A stretch of 64,000 bases of DNA from Sphingopyxis fribergensis. Its GTDB lineage: Bacteria; Pseudomonadota; Alphaproteobacteria; Sphingomonadales; Sphingomonadaceae. The position numbers and the translations under genes were made by a program. Below are positions 15,914 to 25,517 of this stretch, in pieces. Each line of letters opens with the position of its first letter. Within the stretch, counting starts at the first letter, position 1. The notes beneath the pieces are model-generated. The model saw only the letters and a list, made by a program, of their open reading frames with translations. It was not told the DNA's origin and did not search any database. The DNA is taken from positions 844,501 through 908,500 of the forward strand of contig NZ_CP009122.1 of NCBI RefSeq assembly GCF_000803645.1, read 5' to 3'.

Positions 15914-18900
15914 CTAGAATTTTACGCTCAGTCCGGCGGTGATCCGGCGATCGGTGAGGCCCTGAAAGCAGAGCAGCGCCTTGTTGTTCACGCAATATTG
16001 GTTCTGATCGCCGCGAAGCAGGTTGATGCCCTCGACGCCGACGTTGATATTTTCGGTGATGTCATAGTTGATGCTGGCATTGAGCTGCCCGCGCGCGCCG
16101 TTGATTAGAGGCAGTCCAAAGAAGAAGGGGTCGTTCGACACATAGCTGGAGCGCCACGTGTAGCGCAGTCGCGCGTTGAGCCCATATTTATCGTAGAACA
16201 GCGTGGTGTTGTAGGCATATTTCGACAGATTTGTCAGCGAGATGAGATCCTGAGAATCCGGATATCCGAGCTGCGTAAAGACCGTGCGGGGACCATCGGC
16301 GGTGCGATATTCGCGGGCTGAACCTCCGGCCTTCTGATAGGTGAAGTTGCCGATGAAGCCGAAGCCCGAGGCAAAGCCGAGCACATCTTCCCATGCTGAC
16401 AGATCATGCTGGAAGGCGACCTCGACCCCGGTTTGCGTCGTCGTGCCGGGAACATTGAACGTCGAACTGCGCGGCACGCAGATGCCGACCCCCTGGATCG
16501 GGTTATTGATATTGCGATTGGCGATCGGATTATAGATGCCGCCGCCCGGGCAGGCCGGATCGATCGAGATGTTGAGATTGCCGTTCGCGTCGAGATTGGG
16601 CGCCGGATCTTCCTGACGCTGCGCGAACAGATTCGTGCGGCTCTTGTGGAAGAAGCCGATGCTGATCAGGCTCGACGGCGCGAAATAATATTCACCCGAC
16701 AAGTCGAACGACCAGACCGCTTCGGGCACGAGGTCGGGGTTGCCCACCGCGACGGGCGTGTTCGCCCCGGTGCCGAAGGAAAAGGACGTCGACAGCGTGT
16801 CGAAATTCGGGCGGCGAATGTCGCGCGCGATCCCGGCGCGGACGAGGAACTTGTCGGCGGGCTCGATCACTAGGTTGAAGCGCGGCAGCAGGAAGTTGTA
16901 CGAGCTTTTGGCAACCGTCTGTCCCGTGACCGCGCCGTTCGCGATATTGTTGCCGGTCGAGGACAGGCTGGTGTGCAGCCAGCGCACGCCCGCATTGCCG
17001 CGGACCGGCATACCGGCGATTTCACCCTCCATATTTGCCTGGAAATAGGCGGCGTTTGTCGTTTCCTTGATTTTGAAGAAACCCGAAAAGGATTCGGTCG
17101 GCGTCGTTAGCGGGGCGACCGGCGGCCCCTGCGTCGCGGCGGCGTTGCTCGCGTCGATCGCGGCGTTGAGCGATTCGAGAACTTTCGCGGGATCGTCGAA
17201 GGCCCGCCCGCCGTCGATCAGCAGGAAGTCGGAGAAATAGAGGCGGCGCCCGTCGGCGGCGTTGAAGTTGCTGGGCCCCGGGATCAATATGTCCGAAAAC
17301 AGGTCGCCCGATGGCCGGTTCCAGGCGGTGGTCGTATTGGTCAGGCTGACATTTCGGGAAAATTCGTTGTTTTCCGCCGACGTCCGGTTCCACCGATAGC
17401 CAAAGTCGATCGAGGTCACGAAGGGGTTGAGGTCCGTCGTGTCGTAGGAAAAGTCGAGCCGTGCGGCCCGTTCCTGATTGTCGGTCGAATTGGCGCCCTG
17501 CGCGACCTGTTGCAGCTGATAGTTGGCGGGATCGAGCAATTGTGCCGTCGTCGGGGCAAAGGGGCTCGCCTGGTCGATGCCGAACTGCAGCGTGCCATTC
17601 CTCAGGTCGAATTCGAGCGGCACGCCATTGTCGATGCTGCGACCGATAGCCGGCTGCGGCCCGTTCGGATTGATGAAATCGAGTGTCGTGGAGAAGTTGG
17701 GGAAGTCCGATTTCGAGGTCGAGAGCGACACTTCCGCACGCATCCTTAGCTTGTCGGTGACTTGCCAGTCGCTGCCAAGGTCGAACACCCGGCTCTTGGT
17801 GACGCGCGCGCCGGTATCGCTCGATGTCCGCATGTTGGGGTCGATCACCGTGCCGGTCGTGCCGCCGATGCCGATGGTCCCAGCAACGGTGGCGTCGACG
17901 CTGCCGAGGTCGATCGGGCCATCGGGACCGTCGAGCGTACCCCAATCGATCGTCTCGAACGCGGTGTTGTCGGTCGCATCGACGACGGAGGGCGTCGCGG
18001 TGCCCGAAATCTGGACGCGGTGACTCTCTTGCCCGCGCGTCTGGTTGTTCAGCGTCGCGTCGAAATAGAATTTCAGGTCGTCGTTCGGCTTCCACTCGAG
18101 CGCCGCGGTGCCGTTGTAGGTTTCATATTCGTAATTTTCGAGCCCCTGTTGGAAGAACTGGATGCGCAGGAAGGGAAAGGCCTCGGCGCTTGGGCCCGAG
18201 CCCGGCAGGACGACGGCGTCGCGGTCGACGCGCGGCTTGAACGCCGCCACATCCTGCCGCGCATAACTGCCGCTTACGACGATCCCGATCTCGCCGATCC
18301 CGGTGTCCCACCTGTTGCCGAGCGTCGCCGACAGCCGCGGCAGGGTGGATTTCGCGAGGTCGCTGTTTTCCATCTGCGCGCGCGCAGCAATTAGCGGGTC
18401 GTCGAGGTCGAGCGGGCGGATCGTCCGCAAATTGATCGTGCCGCCGACCGACCCCTCGATCGTCTGAGCGGTCGGAACCTTGGTGACCTCGACCGAGGCG
18501 ATCAGCGCCGCGGGCAGATCTTCGAAGCTGATGCCCGAGCGCCCGGCGCCCGATCCCACGGTCGACACGCCATTGATTTCGGTGCGGTTGGCGTCGGTGC
18601 CGCGGATCTGCACCGCATTGCCGACGCCGGCCTGCCGCGTGATCTGGACCCCGGTGACATTTTCCAGCACTTCGGCAAGGTTCTGGTCGGGCAGCTTGCC
18701 GATATCCTCGGCCTGGATGACCTCGACGATATTGTCGGAGGAGCGCTTTTCGCCCAGCGCGGTGGCAAGGGAGCTGCGGATGCCGGTGACGACGATCGCA
18801 TCATCGCCCACGTCTTCGGCGGCGTTCGCATCCTGTGTCGCCGTATCCTGCGCAAAGGCCGGGACTGCGAGCACCGCCATCGCCGTCGTGCTCAGCAGCG

Positions 18901-18952
18901 CCGCGAAATTGATGTTGCCGCGCGTTACGCGCACGAGGCTGCCCCGAATCAT
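15914..18952 (-). CDS. TonB-dependent receptor of the alginate locus (long type)
   Basis: 1012 residues. A signal peptide ends near AVPAFAQ. The TonB box is in DDAIVVTGIRSSLATAL, followed by the plug (EDIGKLPDQNLAEVLENVTG, EGSVGGTINLRT) and a long barrel ending ITAGLSVKF. This long form is common among sphingomonad and Caulobacter receptors for oligosaccharides. An ATG at 18967 is also in frame, but AGGGAGAG sits ahead of the one at 18952. It is divergent from the PL6 lyase gene with a shared control region, so alginate oligomers are the likely ligand. Confidence 0.92.
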   Translation of the reverse strand: MIRGSLVRVTRGNINFAALLSTTAMAVLAVPAFAQDTATQDANAAEDVGDDAIVVTGIRSSLATALGEKRSSDNIVEVIQAEDIGKLPDQNLAEVLENVTGVQITRQAGVGNAVQIRGTDANRTEINGVSTVGSGAGRSGISFEDLPAALIASVEVTKVPTAQTIEGSVGGTINLRTIRPLDLDDPLIAARAQMENSDLAKSTLPRLSATLGNRWDTGIGEIGIVVSGSYARQDVAAFKPRVDRDAVVLPGSGPSAEAFPFLRIQFFQQGLENYEYETYNGTAALEWKPNDDLKFYFDATLNNQTRGQESHRVQISGTATPSVVDATDNTAFETIDWGTLDGPDGPIDLGSVDATVAGTIGIGGTTGTVIDPNMRTSSDTGARVTKSRVFDLGSDWQVTDKLRMRAEVSLSTSKSDFPNFSTTLDFINPNGPQPAIGRSIDNGVPLEFDLRNGTLQFGIDQASPFAPTTAQLLDPANYQLQQVAQGANSTDNQERAARLDFSYDTTDLNPFVTSIDFGYRWNRTSAENNEFSRNVSLTNTTTAWNRPSGDLFSDILIPGPSNFNAADGRRLYFSDFLLIDGGRAFDDPAKVLESLNAAIDASNAAATQGPPVAPLTTPTESFSGFFKIKETTNAAYFQANMEGEIAGMPVRGNAGVRWLHTSLSSTGNNIANGAVTGQTVAKSSYNFLLPRFNLVIEPADKFLVRAGIARDIRRPNFDTLSTSFSFGTGANTPVAVGNPDLVPEAVWSFDLSGEYYFAPSSLISIGFFHKSRTNLFAQRQEDPAPNLDANGNLNISIDPACPGGGIYNPIANRNINNPIQGVGICVPRSSTFNVPGTTTQTGVEVAFQHDLSAWEDVLGFASGFGFIGNFTYQKAGGSAREYRTADGPRTVFTQLGYPDSQDLISLTNLSKYAYNTTLFYDKYGLNARLRYTWRSSYVSNDPFFFGLPLINGARGQLNASINYDITENINVGVEGINLLRGDQNQYCVNNKALLCFQGLTDRRITAGLSVKF

Positions 18953-18995
18953 CCCACTCTCCCTCATTGCCTTATGTTTGGAGAGATGCTCGTCA

Positions 18996-19013
18996 TGTCA
19001 GACCAATATGTCA
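18996..19013. promoter_or_regulatory. Candidate GntR-type operator in the divergent receptor/PL6 promoter
   Basis: TGTCAGACCAATATGTCA carries ACCAATATG, matching the ACCAAWWTG core also present before the third receptor (26381) and before the gntR gene (30255). The longer match to the gntR site is TGTCAKACCAAWWTG. A TTGATC...TATAGT pair at 19038-19064 could be a promoter for the PL6 gene, though its 15-nt spacer is short. Confidence 0.5.
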
Positions 19014-19096
19014 ACCCAGATTCAGACCGAATACGGGTTGATCTTGTCCTACCTCTTGTATAGTCCAGCGATCAAGAATCATAAAAAGGGCGAGGC

Positions 19097-21313
19097 ATGG
19101 CGCAGATAAGGGCGGTTCTAACGGTGGCGATACTGGCTTCGGCGGCGCATCCGGCGCTCGCGCGCGACATGCTGGTATCGGATCAGGCCCAGTTCAAATC
19201 GGCGGTCACAAAGGCGCAGCCGGGCGACGCGATTATCCTCGCCGATGGCGAATGGCGCGATTTCCAGATGGTCTTCACCGGGACGGGTACCGCCGAGAAA
19301 CCGATTGCGCTGACCGCGCAGACCAAGGGCAAGGTGCTGCTCACCGGCCAGTCGAATCTGCGCATCGGCGGCCGCCACCTGCTCGTCTCTGGCCTTGTGT
19401 TCAAGAATGGCGCGAGCCCGACCCGCGAAGTCATCAGTTTCCGCCGCGATTCGAAAACGCTCGCCACCGACAGCCGCGTGACCGAAGTGGTCATCGACGG
19501 TTTCAGCAAGACCGACCGGCGCGCCGAGGATATCTGGGTTGCGCTTTACGGCACCGGCAACCGTGTCGATCATTCGCATTTCGGGGGCAAGACCAACGCG
19601 GGCGTAACGCTTGCGGTAATCCGCCGCGCGGGCGATCCGCTCGATAACCGCCACCGCATCGATCATAATTATTTCGGCCCGCGCCCGCCGCTTGGCTCGA
19701 ACGGCGGCGAGACGATCCGTATCGGCACCAGCGAGGAATCGCTGTCCGACAGCCATACGATCGTCGAGCGCAACATCTTCGACCGGACGAGCGGCGAGGT
19801 CGAGATCGTCTCGGTCAAATCGGGCGGCAATATCGTCCGCGAAAACCTCGTGCTCGAAGCGCAGGGCGCCTTCGTGCTGCGCCACGGCAACGGCAATTTG
19901 ATCGAGCGCAACATCTTCCTCGGCAAGGGCGTGCCCGACACCGGCGGGGTGCGGGTGATCAACCGCGACCAGGTGGTGCGCGACAATTATTTCGAGGGGC
20001 TCGCCGGCACCTCATTCAAGAGCGCGGTCAGCGTGATGAACGGCGTCCCCAATTCGGTGACCAACCGCTATCATCAGGTCGCGAACGCGCGGATCGAGGG
20101 CAACAGCATCATCGACAGCGCCCGCATCACGCTCGCGGCCGGCGCCGACGCCGAACGCTCGGCGGCGCCGACAGGCAGCAAGTTCGAGCGCAACCTGATC
20201 GTCGGGGCAAAGGGGCAGGATCCGTTCCGCGCCGAAGGCGAGATCGGCGGCATCGCCTTTGCGGGCAATGTCGAGGCAAGGGTTGCAAAACCGCTGTTGA
20301 CCGCCGGTATCGAGCAACGCGAGATCAAACTCGAACGGGCCGCCAATGGGCTGCTCTACCCCACCGATCCGGCGTTTGCGGCGGTCGGCGCGCCGCGCGA
20401 CCTGAAGCCCGTTACGCGCGAAGAGGTTGGCGCCGGCTGGTATCGCGGCGACGCCCGCGAAGCGGCGTTCGGCACGGGAAGCACCGTGTCGCTCGCAGCG
20501 GGCGCGTCGCTCGCCGAGGCGGTCGCCGAAGCGAAGGCCGGCGACACGCTGGCGCTCGCCACCGGCACCTATGACATCGCTGCGCCGCTGACCGTGCAAC
20601 GCCGGTTGACCATCGCCAGCGCCAAGGATGCGCAGCCGGTGCTGCGCGTCGCGTCGCGCCTCGCGCGGATCGCGGGCGGCGGCGGACTGCGGCTAGCAAA
20701 TCTGGCGATCGATGCCAGCGCCGCGCCCGGCGACGGCGCACTGGTCGCTGTCGAAGCGGGCGTTGCGCCCAACTACAGTATCGCGTTCGATGGCGTGGCG
20801 GTACGCGGTCCCGGCAAGGGGCGGATCGACGGGATCGCGATGGCGCCGGGCACCTTCGCCGACGATGTCACGATCACGAACAGCGATTTCGCCGCGATGG
20901 GCGTCGTCGTCGCCGCGACTGGCGAGCAGGAACCGAAGGGCTGGTATCCGATGGAAAGGCTGACGATCGGCGGCAGCCGCTTCGCGGGCGTCGCGATGGT
21001 CGCCGACCTCTTGCGCAAGGGCAGTGACGAAAGCACCTTCGGCCCCTGGTTCGCGATGACCGGATCGAGCGTCGCCAATAGCGGCGCAGGCGGCGCGTCG
21101 CTGCGTATCTCGGGCGCCCAGCACACGGACATCGCTCAGAACAGCTTCGCCAAGTCGGACGGCATCGTCGTCATCCATTCGGTCGGCGCGCCCGAGACGC
21201 GGATCGCGTCGAACGCCTTTGCCGCGACCCCCGCGCCCCGCATCGAGGAACTGATGTGGAAAGGGCCGCCGCGTGGGCGGCTGATCGGCAATGTCGTGGA
21301 GGCGCGCCCGTGA
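19097..21313 (+). CDS. Polysaccharide lyase family 6 alginate lyase
   Basis: 738 residues: a signal peptide ending HPALA at about residue 23, then right-handed parallel beta-helix repeats. The PL6 signature is readable as NGGETIRIGTSEESLSDSHT, then SGEVEIVSVKSGGN and AQGAFVLRHGNGNLIERN, containing the Lys and Arg that act as base and acid. The length fits the two-domain PL6 type. It cleaves alginate by beta-elimination to unsaturated oligo- or monouronates in the periplasm or outside. The stop overlaps the PL17 start as GTGA. Confidence 0.92.
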   Translation: MAQIRAVLTVAILASAAHPALARDMLVSDQAQFKSAVTKAQPGDAIILADGEWRDFQMVFTGTGTAEKPIALTAQTKGKVLLTGQSNLRIGGRHLLVSGLVFKNGASPTREVISFRRDSKTLATDSRVTEVVIDGFSKTDRRAEDIWVALYGTGNRVDHSHFGGKTNAGVTLAVIRRAGDPLDNRHRIDHNYFGPRPPLGSNGGETIRIGTSEESLSDSHTIVERNIFDRTSGEVEIVSVKSGGNIVRENLVLEAQGAFVLRHGNGNLIERNIFLGKGVPDTGGVRVINRDQVVRDNYFEGLAGTSFKSAVSVMNGVPNSVTNRYHQVANARIEGNSIIDSARITLAAGADAERSAAPTGSKFERNLIVGAKGQDPFRAEGEIGGIAFAGNVEARVAKPLLTAGIEQREIKLERAANGLLYPTDPAFAAVGAPRDLKPVTREEVGAGWYRGDAREAAFGTGSTVSLAAGASLAEAVAEAKAGDTLALATGTYDIAAPLTVQRRLTIASAKDAQPVLRVASRLARIAGGGGLRLANLAIDASAAPGDGALVAVEAGVAPNYSIAFDGVAVRGPGKGRIDGIAMAPGTFADDVTITNSDFAAMGVVVAATGEQEPKGWYPMERLTIGGSRFAGVAMVADLLRKGSDESTFGPWFAMTGSSVANSGAGGASLRISGAQHTDIAQNSFAKSDGIVVIHSVGAPETRIASNAFAATPAPRIEELMWKGPPRGRLIGNVVEARP

Positions 21314-23472
21314 CTCGTACGCTCGCGCTCCTGCTCGCCGCGGCCACGCTCCCGGCCATCCCCGCCGCCGCGCAGACCCCGCCCGCCGCTTCGGCGCAGG
21401 CCTATGCGCCGTTCTTCGCGTCCGAGGTCGAGCGTGCGCGGCGTGACGTCGACGCGGCTATCCGGGCGGGCATCAACGTGCCCGTCCCCAAGGATCCGGG
21501 CGGCGGCTTCACGCACGAACAGCACAAGCGCAATTACCGCGTCATCTTCGAGGGCGGCCAGCTCTTTCGCCTGACCGGCGAGGCGCGATACCGCGACCAT
21601 GTTCGCGACCTTTTGCTCGCCTATGCCGATCTCTATCCGGGGCTGGGGCCGCACCCCGCGGCGTCGAACCAGGTGCCGGGACGCCTGTTCTGGCAGAGCC
21701 TGAACGACAGCGTCTTTCTGGTGAACGCGGTGCAGGGCTATGCCGAGATTCGCGGCGCGCTTTCCGCCGCCGACCGCAAGCGGATCGACGATCAAGTGAT
21801 CCGCCCGATGGCGCGCTTCCTGTCCGACGAGTCGCCTGAGGTCATCAACCGTATCCACAATCACGCGACCTGGGCTGCGGCGGGTGTTGGTCTGTCGGGT
21901 TATCTGCTCGGCGACCGCGACCTTGTCGACAAGGCGCTGCTCGGGCTCGACAAGAGCGGCAAGGCGGGCTTCCTGCGCCAGCTCGACCTGCTCTTCTCGC
22001 CCGACGGCTATTATGCCGAAGGGCCCTATTATCAGCGCTATGCGCTCCAGCCTTTCGTCGTCTTCGCGGCGGCAATCGCGGCGAACGATCCCCAGCGGAA
22101 GATTTTCGAGTATCGGGGCGGCATCGTGCTGAAAGCGATCCGTACCGCGATCGACCTGACCCACGACGGATATTTCCTGCCGATCAACGATGCGATGCCC
22201 GACAAGAGCCTGCGCACCGAGGAACTCTATCACGCCGTCGCGATCGCCTATGGCGCCACGAAAGATCCGGCTTTCCTGTCGATCGCCGACTGGCAGGGGC
22301 GCACCGTGCTGACCCCGGCGGGGCAGGCGATGGCGGCCGACCTCGCCGCGGGCAAGGCGAAGCCATGGCCCTATGGCTCGCGGCTGCTCTCCGACGGTCC
22401 CGACGGCAAGGGCGGCGCGCTCGTCCTGCTGCGGACCAAAGCCGACCCGACGGGACCGCTGCTCGTGGCCAAGAACACGGTGCAGGGCATGGGGCACGGC
22501 CATTTCGACCGGCTCGGCTGGCTTTATTATGACGAGACCGGCGCGGTTGTCACCGATTATGGCGCGGCGCGCTTCCTGAATGTCGAGGCGAAGCAGGGCG
22601 GACGTTATCTGCCCGAAAACGACAGCTGGGCGAGCGCGACGATCGCGCACAATACGCTAGTCGTCGATGAGCAAAGCCACTTCGCAGGCGATTGGAAAGC
22701 TGGCGAAAAATTTGGCACCCGCCAGCTCGCCGCCGCGCTCGAAGGGCCCACTCGCTACGCGATCGGCGAAATCCACAGCGCGTATAAGGATGTCAAAATC
22801 CGCCGCGCCTTGCTGCTCCTCGAAGTCGATGGTCTCTCAAATCCCCTCACGCTCGATATCCTCCACGGGACTGGCAGCGGCAGGCATGTCTATGACCTGC
22901 CGCTGCATTTTTCGGGACATATCATCGACAGCGACATCGCTCTCGACCGCAATCTCGCCGAGCGCCCGGTGCTCGGCAAGGCGAACGGTTACCAGCATCT
23001 GTGGGTCGACGGCGTGGGGACCAAGGCCGGCAAGGCGCGGCTGACATGGATGCAGGGCAGCCGTTTCTACTCATACCATATGCTGCCGCCCGCGGGCGCC
23101 AACTTCATCGTCGCAGAGAGCGGGGCGAACGATCCCGAGTTCAACCTGCGCCGCGAACCCGCGCTGATCCAGCGCGTCGCGGGCGCCGCCGATGCAACAT
23201 TCGTCAGCCTGCTCGAACCGCATGGCGCCTATGACGCGTCGGCGGAGACCGTCGTCGCCAGCAGTTCGCGCGTGACGGGGCTCGACCATCGCCGCGAAAA
23301 GGGCGCCGATCTGGTCATCGTCACGCTGGTCGACGGGCGCCGCATCGCGGTCGCGGTCGCCGACGATGTCGCGCCCGCCGCGCGGCACAGCGTTACCATC
23401 GATGGCCGCACACTCGCCTGGACTGGCCCCGTCGGCCGCCTCGACCTCGCCAAGACCGGAGCGAAGAAATGA
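21310..23472 (+). CDS. Polysaccharide lyase family 17 oligoalginate lyase
   Basis: 720 residues, matching PL17 exolyases (about 730). A signal peptide ends AAAQ near residue 22. The alpha-toroid domain has VINRIHNHATWAA (catalytic Asn-His region) and DGYYAEGPYYQRYALQ (catalytic Tyr); the heparinase II/III-like sheet domain starts near GHGHFDRLGWLYYD. It trims alginate oligomers to unsaturated monouronate, which opens to DEH. The GTG at 21310 overlaps the PL6 stop, and the MFS gene overlaps its 3' end by 4 nt: one operon. Confidence 0.93.
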   Translation: MTRTLALLLAAATLPAIPAAAQTPPAASAQAYAPFFASEVERARRDVDAAIRAGINVPVPKDPGGGFTHEQHKRNYRVIFEGGQLFRLTGEARYRDHVRDLLLAYADLYPGLGPHPAASNQVPGRLFWQSLNDSVFLVNAVQGYAEIRGALSAADRKRIDDQVIRPMARFLSDESPEVINRIHNHATWAAAGVGLSGYLLGDRDLVDKALLGLDKSGKAGFLRQLDLLFSPDGYYAEGPYYQRYALQPFVVFAAAIAANDPQRKIFEYRGGIVLKAIRTAIDLTHDGYFLPINDAMPDKSLRTEELYHAVAIAYGATKDPAFLSIADWQGRTVLTPAGQAMAADLAAGKAKPWPYGSRLLSDGPDGKGGALVLLRTKADPTGPLLVAKNTVQGMGHGHFDRLGWLYYDETGAVVTDYGAARFLNVEAKQGGRYLPENDSWASATIAHNTLVVDEQSHFAGDWKAGEKFGTRQLAAALEGPTRYAIGEIHSAYKDVKIRRALLLLEVDGLSNPLTLDILHGTGSGRHVYDLPLHFSGHIIDSDIALDRNLAERPVLGKANGYQHLWVDGVGTKAGKARLTWMQGSRFYSYHMLPPAGANFIVAESGANDPEFNLRREPALIQRVAGAADATFVSLLEPHGAYDASAETVVASSSRVTGLDHRREKGADLVIVTLVDGRRIAVAVADDVAPAARHSVTIDGRTLAWTGPVGRLDLAKTGAKK

Positions 23473-24752
23473 GCAATATCAAGGGTCGCTTCCGCTGGTG
23501 CGTGATCGCATTGATCGCGCTCGCCACCGTCATCAACTATATCGACCGCAACGCGCTCGCGGTGATGTGGCCCGAAGTGTCGAAGGAAATCGGCGCATCG
23601 AAGGAAGATTATGCGCTGCTCGTGACGATCTTCATGATCTTCTACGCCTTTGGCCAGTCGCTGTTCGGGCGCATCTTCGACGCGATCGGCACGCGGATGG
23701 GTTTCACCATCTCGATTGTAATCTGGTCGCTGTCGATCGCGGCGCACGCGCTCGTGCGCTCGATGCCGCTGCTGATGGTGCTGCGCGCGACGCTCGGCGT
23801 CAGTGAGGCGGGCAACTGGCCCGGCGCGGCGAAGGCGAACGCGCTCTGGTTCCCCTCGCGCGAGCGGGCGCTGGCGCAGGGGATTTTCAACGCGGGCGCG
23901 TCGCTGGGCGGCATCATCTCGGCGCCGCTCATCGCGCTGCTTTTCGTCCAGTTTGGGTGGCACGGCACCTTCCTGCTCATCGGCGTGCTCGGCTTCATCT
24001 GGCTCGTGCCGTGGCTCTGGTTTTACAAGGCTGACCCCGAAAGGCATCCGGGGCTGAGCGAAGAAGAGCGCGCCTATATTCTGACCGGCCGCACCGAGGC
24101 GGGCCGCGACGACAGCCGCCGCGTGCCCTTGGGCGAACTGCTGCGCTATCGGCAGAGCTGGGGCGTGATCCTGTCGCGCTTCTTCCTTGACCCCGTCTGG
24201 TGGCTTTTCGTGTCGTGGTTGCCGATCTATCTCGCCGAAACCTTTGGCTTTGACGTCAAGCAGATCGGCCTCTTTGCCTGGGTGCCGTTCGTCGGCGCGA
24301 TGCTCGGCAGCCTGTTCGGGGGCTGGCTCGCGGGCCAGATCATCGGCGGCGGCGGGAGCGTGCACCGCGCGCGCATGACGACGATCGGCATCGGCTGCGC
24401 GATCATGCTGCCGTCGCTGCTCTTCACGATCGGCGCGAGCGAACCGCTCAACGCCGTGCTGCTGATCGCGTGCATCCTGTTCGGTTTCCAGATGGCGATC
24501 GGCAATATCCAGACGCTGCCGAGCGACTATTTCGGCGGCGGCGCAGTCGGCAGCCTCGCGGGGATCAGCGGCACCGCCGCGGTCGCGGGCACGCTGATCA
24601 CCACCTGGCTCGTCCCTTCGCTCACCGAGACGAGCTATGCGCCGATCTTCGCGCTCAGCGCGGCGATCGTGCCCATTTCCTTCCTGTGCTTCTGGCTGGT
24701 TGGCGGACGCGTCGCACCAGTCGCCACCCGACCCACCCGCAACCAAGATTAA
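23469..24752 (+). CDS. MFS transporter, hexuronate/ACS type (probable DEH or uronate importer)
   Basis: 427 residues with 12 predicted helices. The opening 'VINYIDRNALAVMWPEVSKE' and 'RATLGVSEAGNWPGAAKANA' are typical of the anion:cation symporter branch with hexuronate carriers (ExuT). Overlap with the PL17 gene (ATGA) means translation is coupled to the enzyme that makes its likely substrate, DEH or unsaturated monouronate. It acts in the inner membrane. Confidence 0.9.
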   Translation: MSNIKGRFRWCVIALIALATVINYIDRNALAVMWPEVSKEIGASKEDYALLVTIFMIFYAFGQSLFGRIFDAIGTRMGFTISIVIWSLSIAAHALVRSMPLLMVLRATLGVSEAGNWPGAAKANALWFPSRERALAQGIFNAGASLGGIISAPLIALLFVQFGWHGTFLLIGVLGFIWLVPWLWFYKADPERHPGLSEEERAYILTGRTEAGRDDSRRVPLGELLRYRQSWGVILSRFFLDPVWWLFVSWLPIYLAETFGFDVKQIGLFAWVPFVGAMLGSLFGGWLAGQIIGGGGSVHRARMTTIGIGCAIMLPSLLFTIGASEPLNAVLLIACILFGFQMAIGNIQTLPSDYFGGGAVGSLAGISGTAAVAGTLITTWLVPSLTETSYAPIFALSAAIVPISFLCFWLVGGRVAPVATRPTRNQD

Positions 24753-24764
24753 GGATTGAACTGC

Positions 24765-25517
24765 ATGACTCTCCAGGGGAAAACCGCGCTCGTCACCGGC
24801 GGCGGCCGCGATATCGGCCGATCGGTGTCGATCGCGCTCGCGCGCGCCGGCGTGCGCGTCGCGATCAACTACAACAGCGGCCGCGACGCCGCCGAGGACA
24901 CGCTGAAGACGATATTGGACGCGGGCGGCGATGCCTTCCTCATCCAGGCCGACGTCACCGACAGCGCCGCGGTCAAGGCGATGCTCGAAGAGGTCGGGGT
25001 CGCGTTCAGCGGCCGGCTCGACATCCTCGTTAACCTTGCGGGCGGCATGGTCGCGCGCAAGACGCTTGGCGAGATGGACGAGGATTTCTTCGACCATGTC
25101 ATGACGCTCAACCTCAAATCGGCCTTCCTCGTGCTCCAGGCATCGCAGCCCTTCCTCGGCGAAGGCTCGGCGGTGGTGAACGTCTCGTCGCTCGCGGGGC
25201 GTGACGGCGGCGGCCCCGGCGCGTCGGTCTATGCGACCGCGAAAGGCGCGCTGATGACCTATACCCGCGCGATGGCCAAGGAACTCGGGCCGCAGGGCAT
25301 CCGGGTCAACGCCGTCTGTCCCGGCCTGATCGGCACCAGCTTCCACGACCTCTTCTCAAAACCGGAAGGCCGCGCCGCAACCGCGAACAATACGCCGCTG
25401 CGCCGCGAAGGCCATCCCGACGAGGTCGCCGACACGATCGTCTATCTGGCGTCGCCGGCGGCGAGCTTCCTCGCGGGCGTGTGCCTCGACATCAACGGCG
25501 GGCTGGGCTTCTCGTGA
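24765..25517 (+). CDS. SDR-family oxidoreductase, probable DEH reductase
   Basis: 250 residues of classical SDR form. The cofactor loop is VTGGGRDIGRSVSIALARAG near residue 9, then NLAGG, the catalytic Ser in NVSSLAGRDG and Tyr/Lys in SVYATAKGALMTY. It probably reduces DEH (4-deoxy-L-erythro-5-hexoseulose uronate) to 2-keto-3-deoxygluconate, as the SDR reductases A1-R/A1-R' do in Sphingomonas sp. A1. AAGGA lies 9 nt before the ATG. It is placed between the uronate carrier and an esterase in one operon, with KDG kinase downstream in the locus. Confidence 0.88.
   Translation: MTLQGKTALVTGGGRDIGRSVSIALARAGVRVAINYNSGRDAAEDTLKTILDAGGDAFLIQADVTDSAAVKAMLEEVGVAFSGRLDILVNLAGGMVARKTLGEMDEDFFDHVMTLNLKSAFLVLQASQPFLGEGSAVVNVSSLAGRDGGGPGASVYATAKGALMTYTRAMAKELGPQGIRVNAVCPGLIGTSFHDLFSKPEGRAATANNTPLRREGHPDEVADTIVYLASPAASFLAGVCLDINGGLGFS

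Noticed and set aside
23229..25346. A 705-codon minus-strand frame across the PL17, MFS and SDR genes
   Set aside because: Antisense shadow; the plus strand carries three clear overlapping enzymes.
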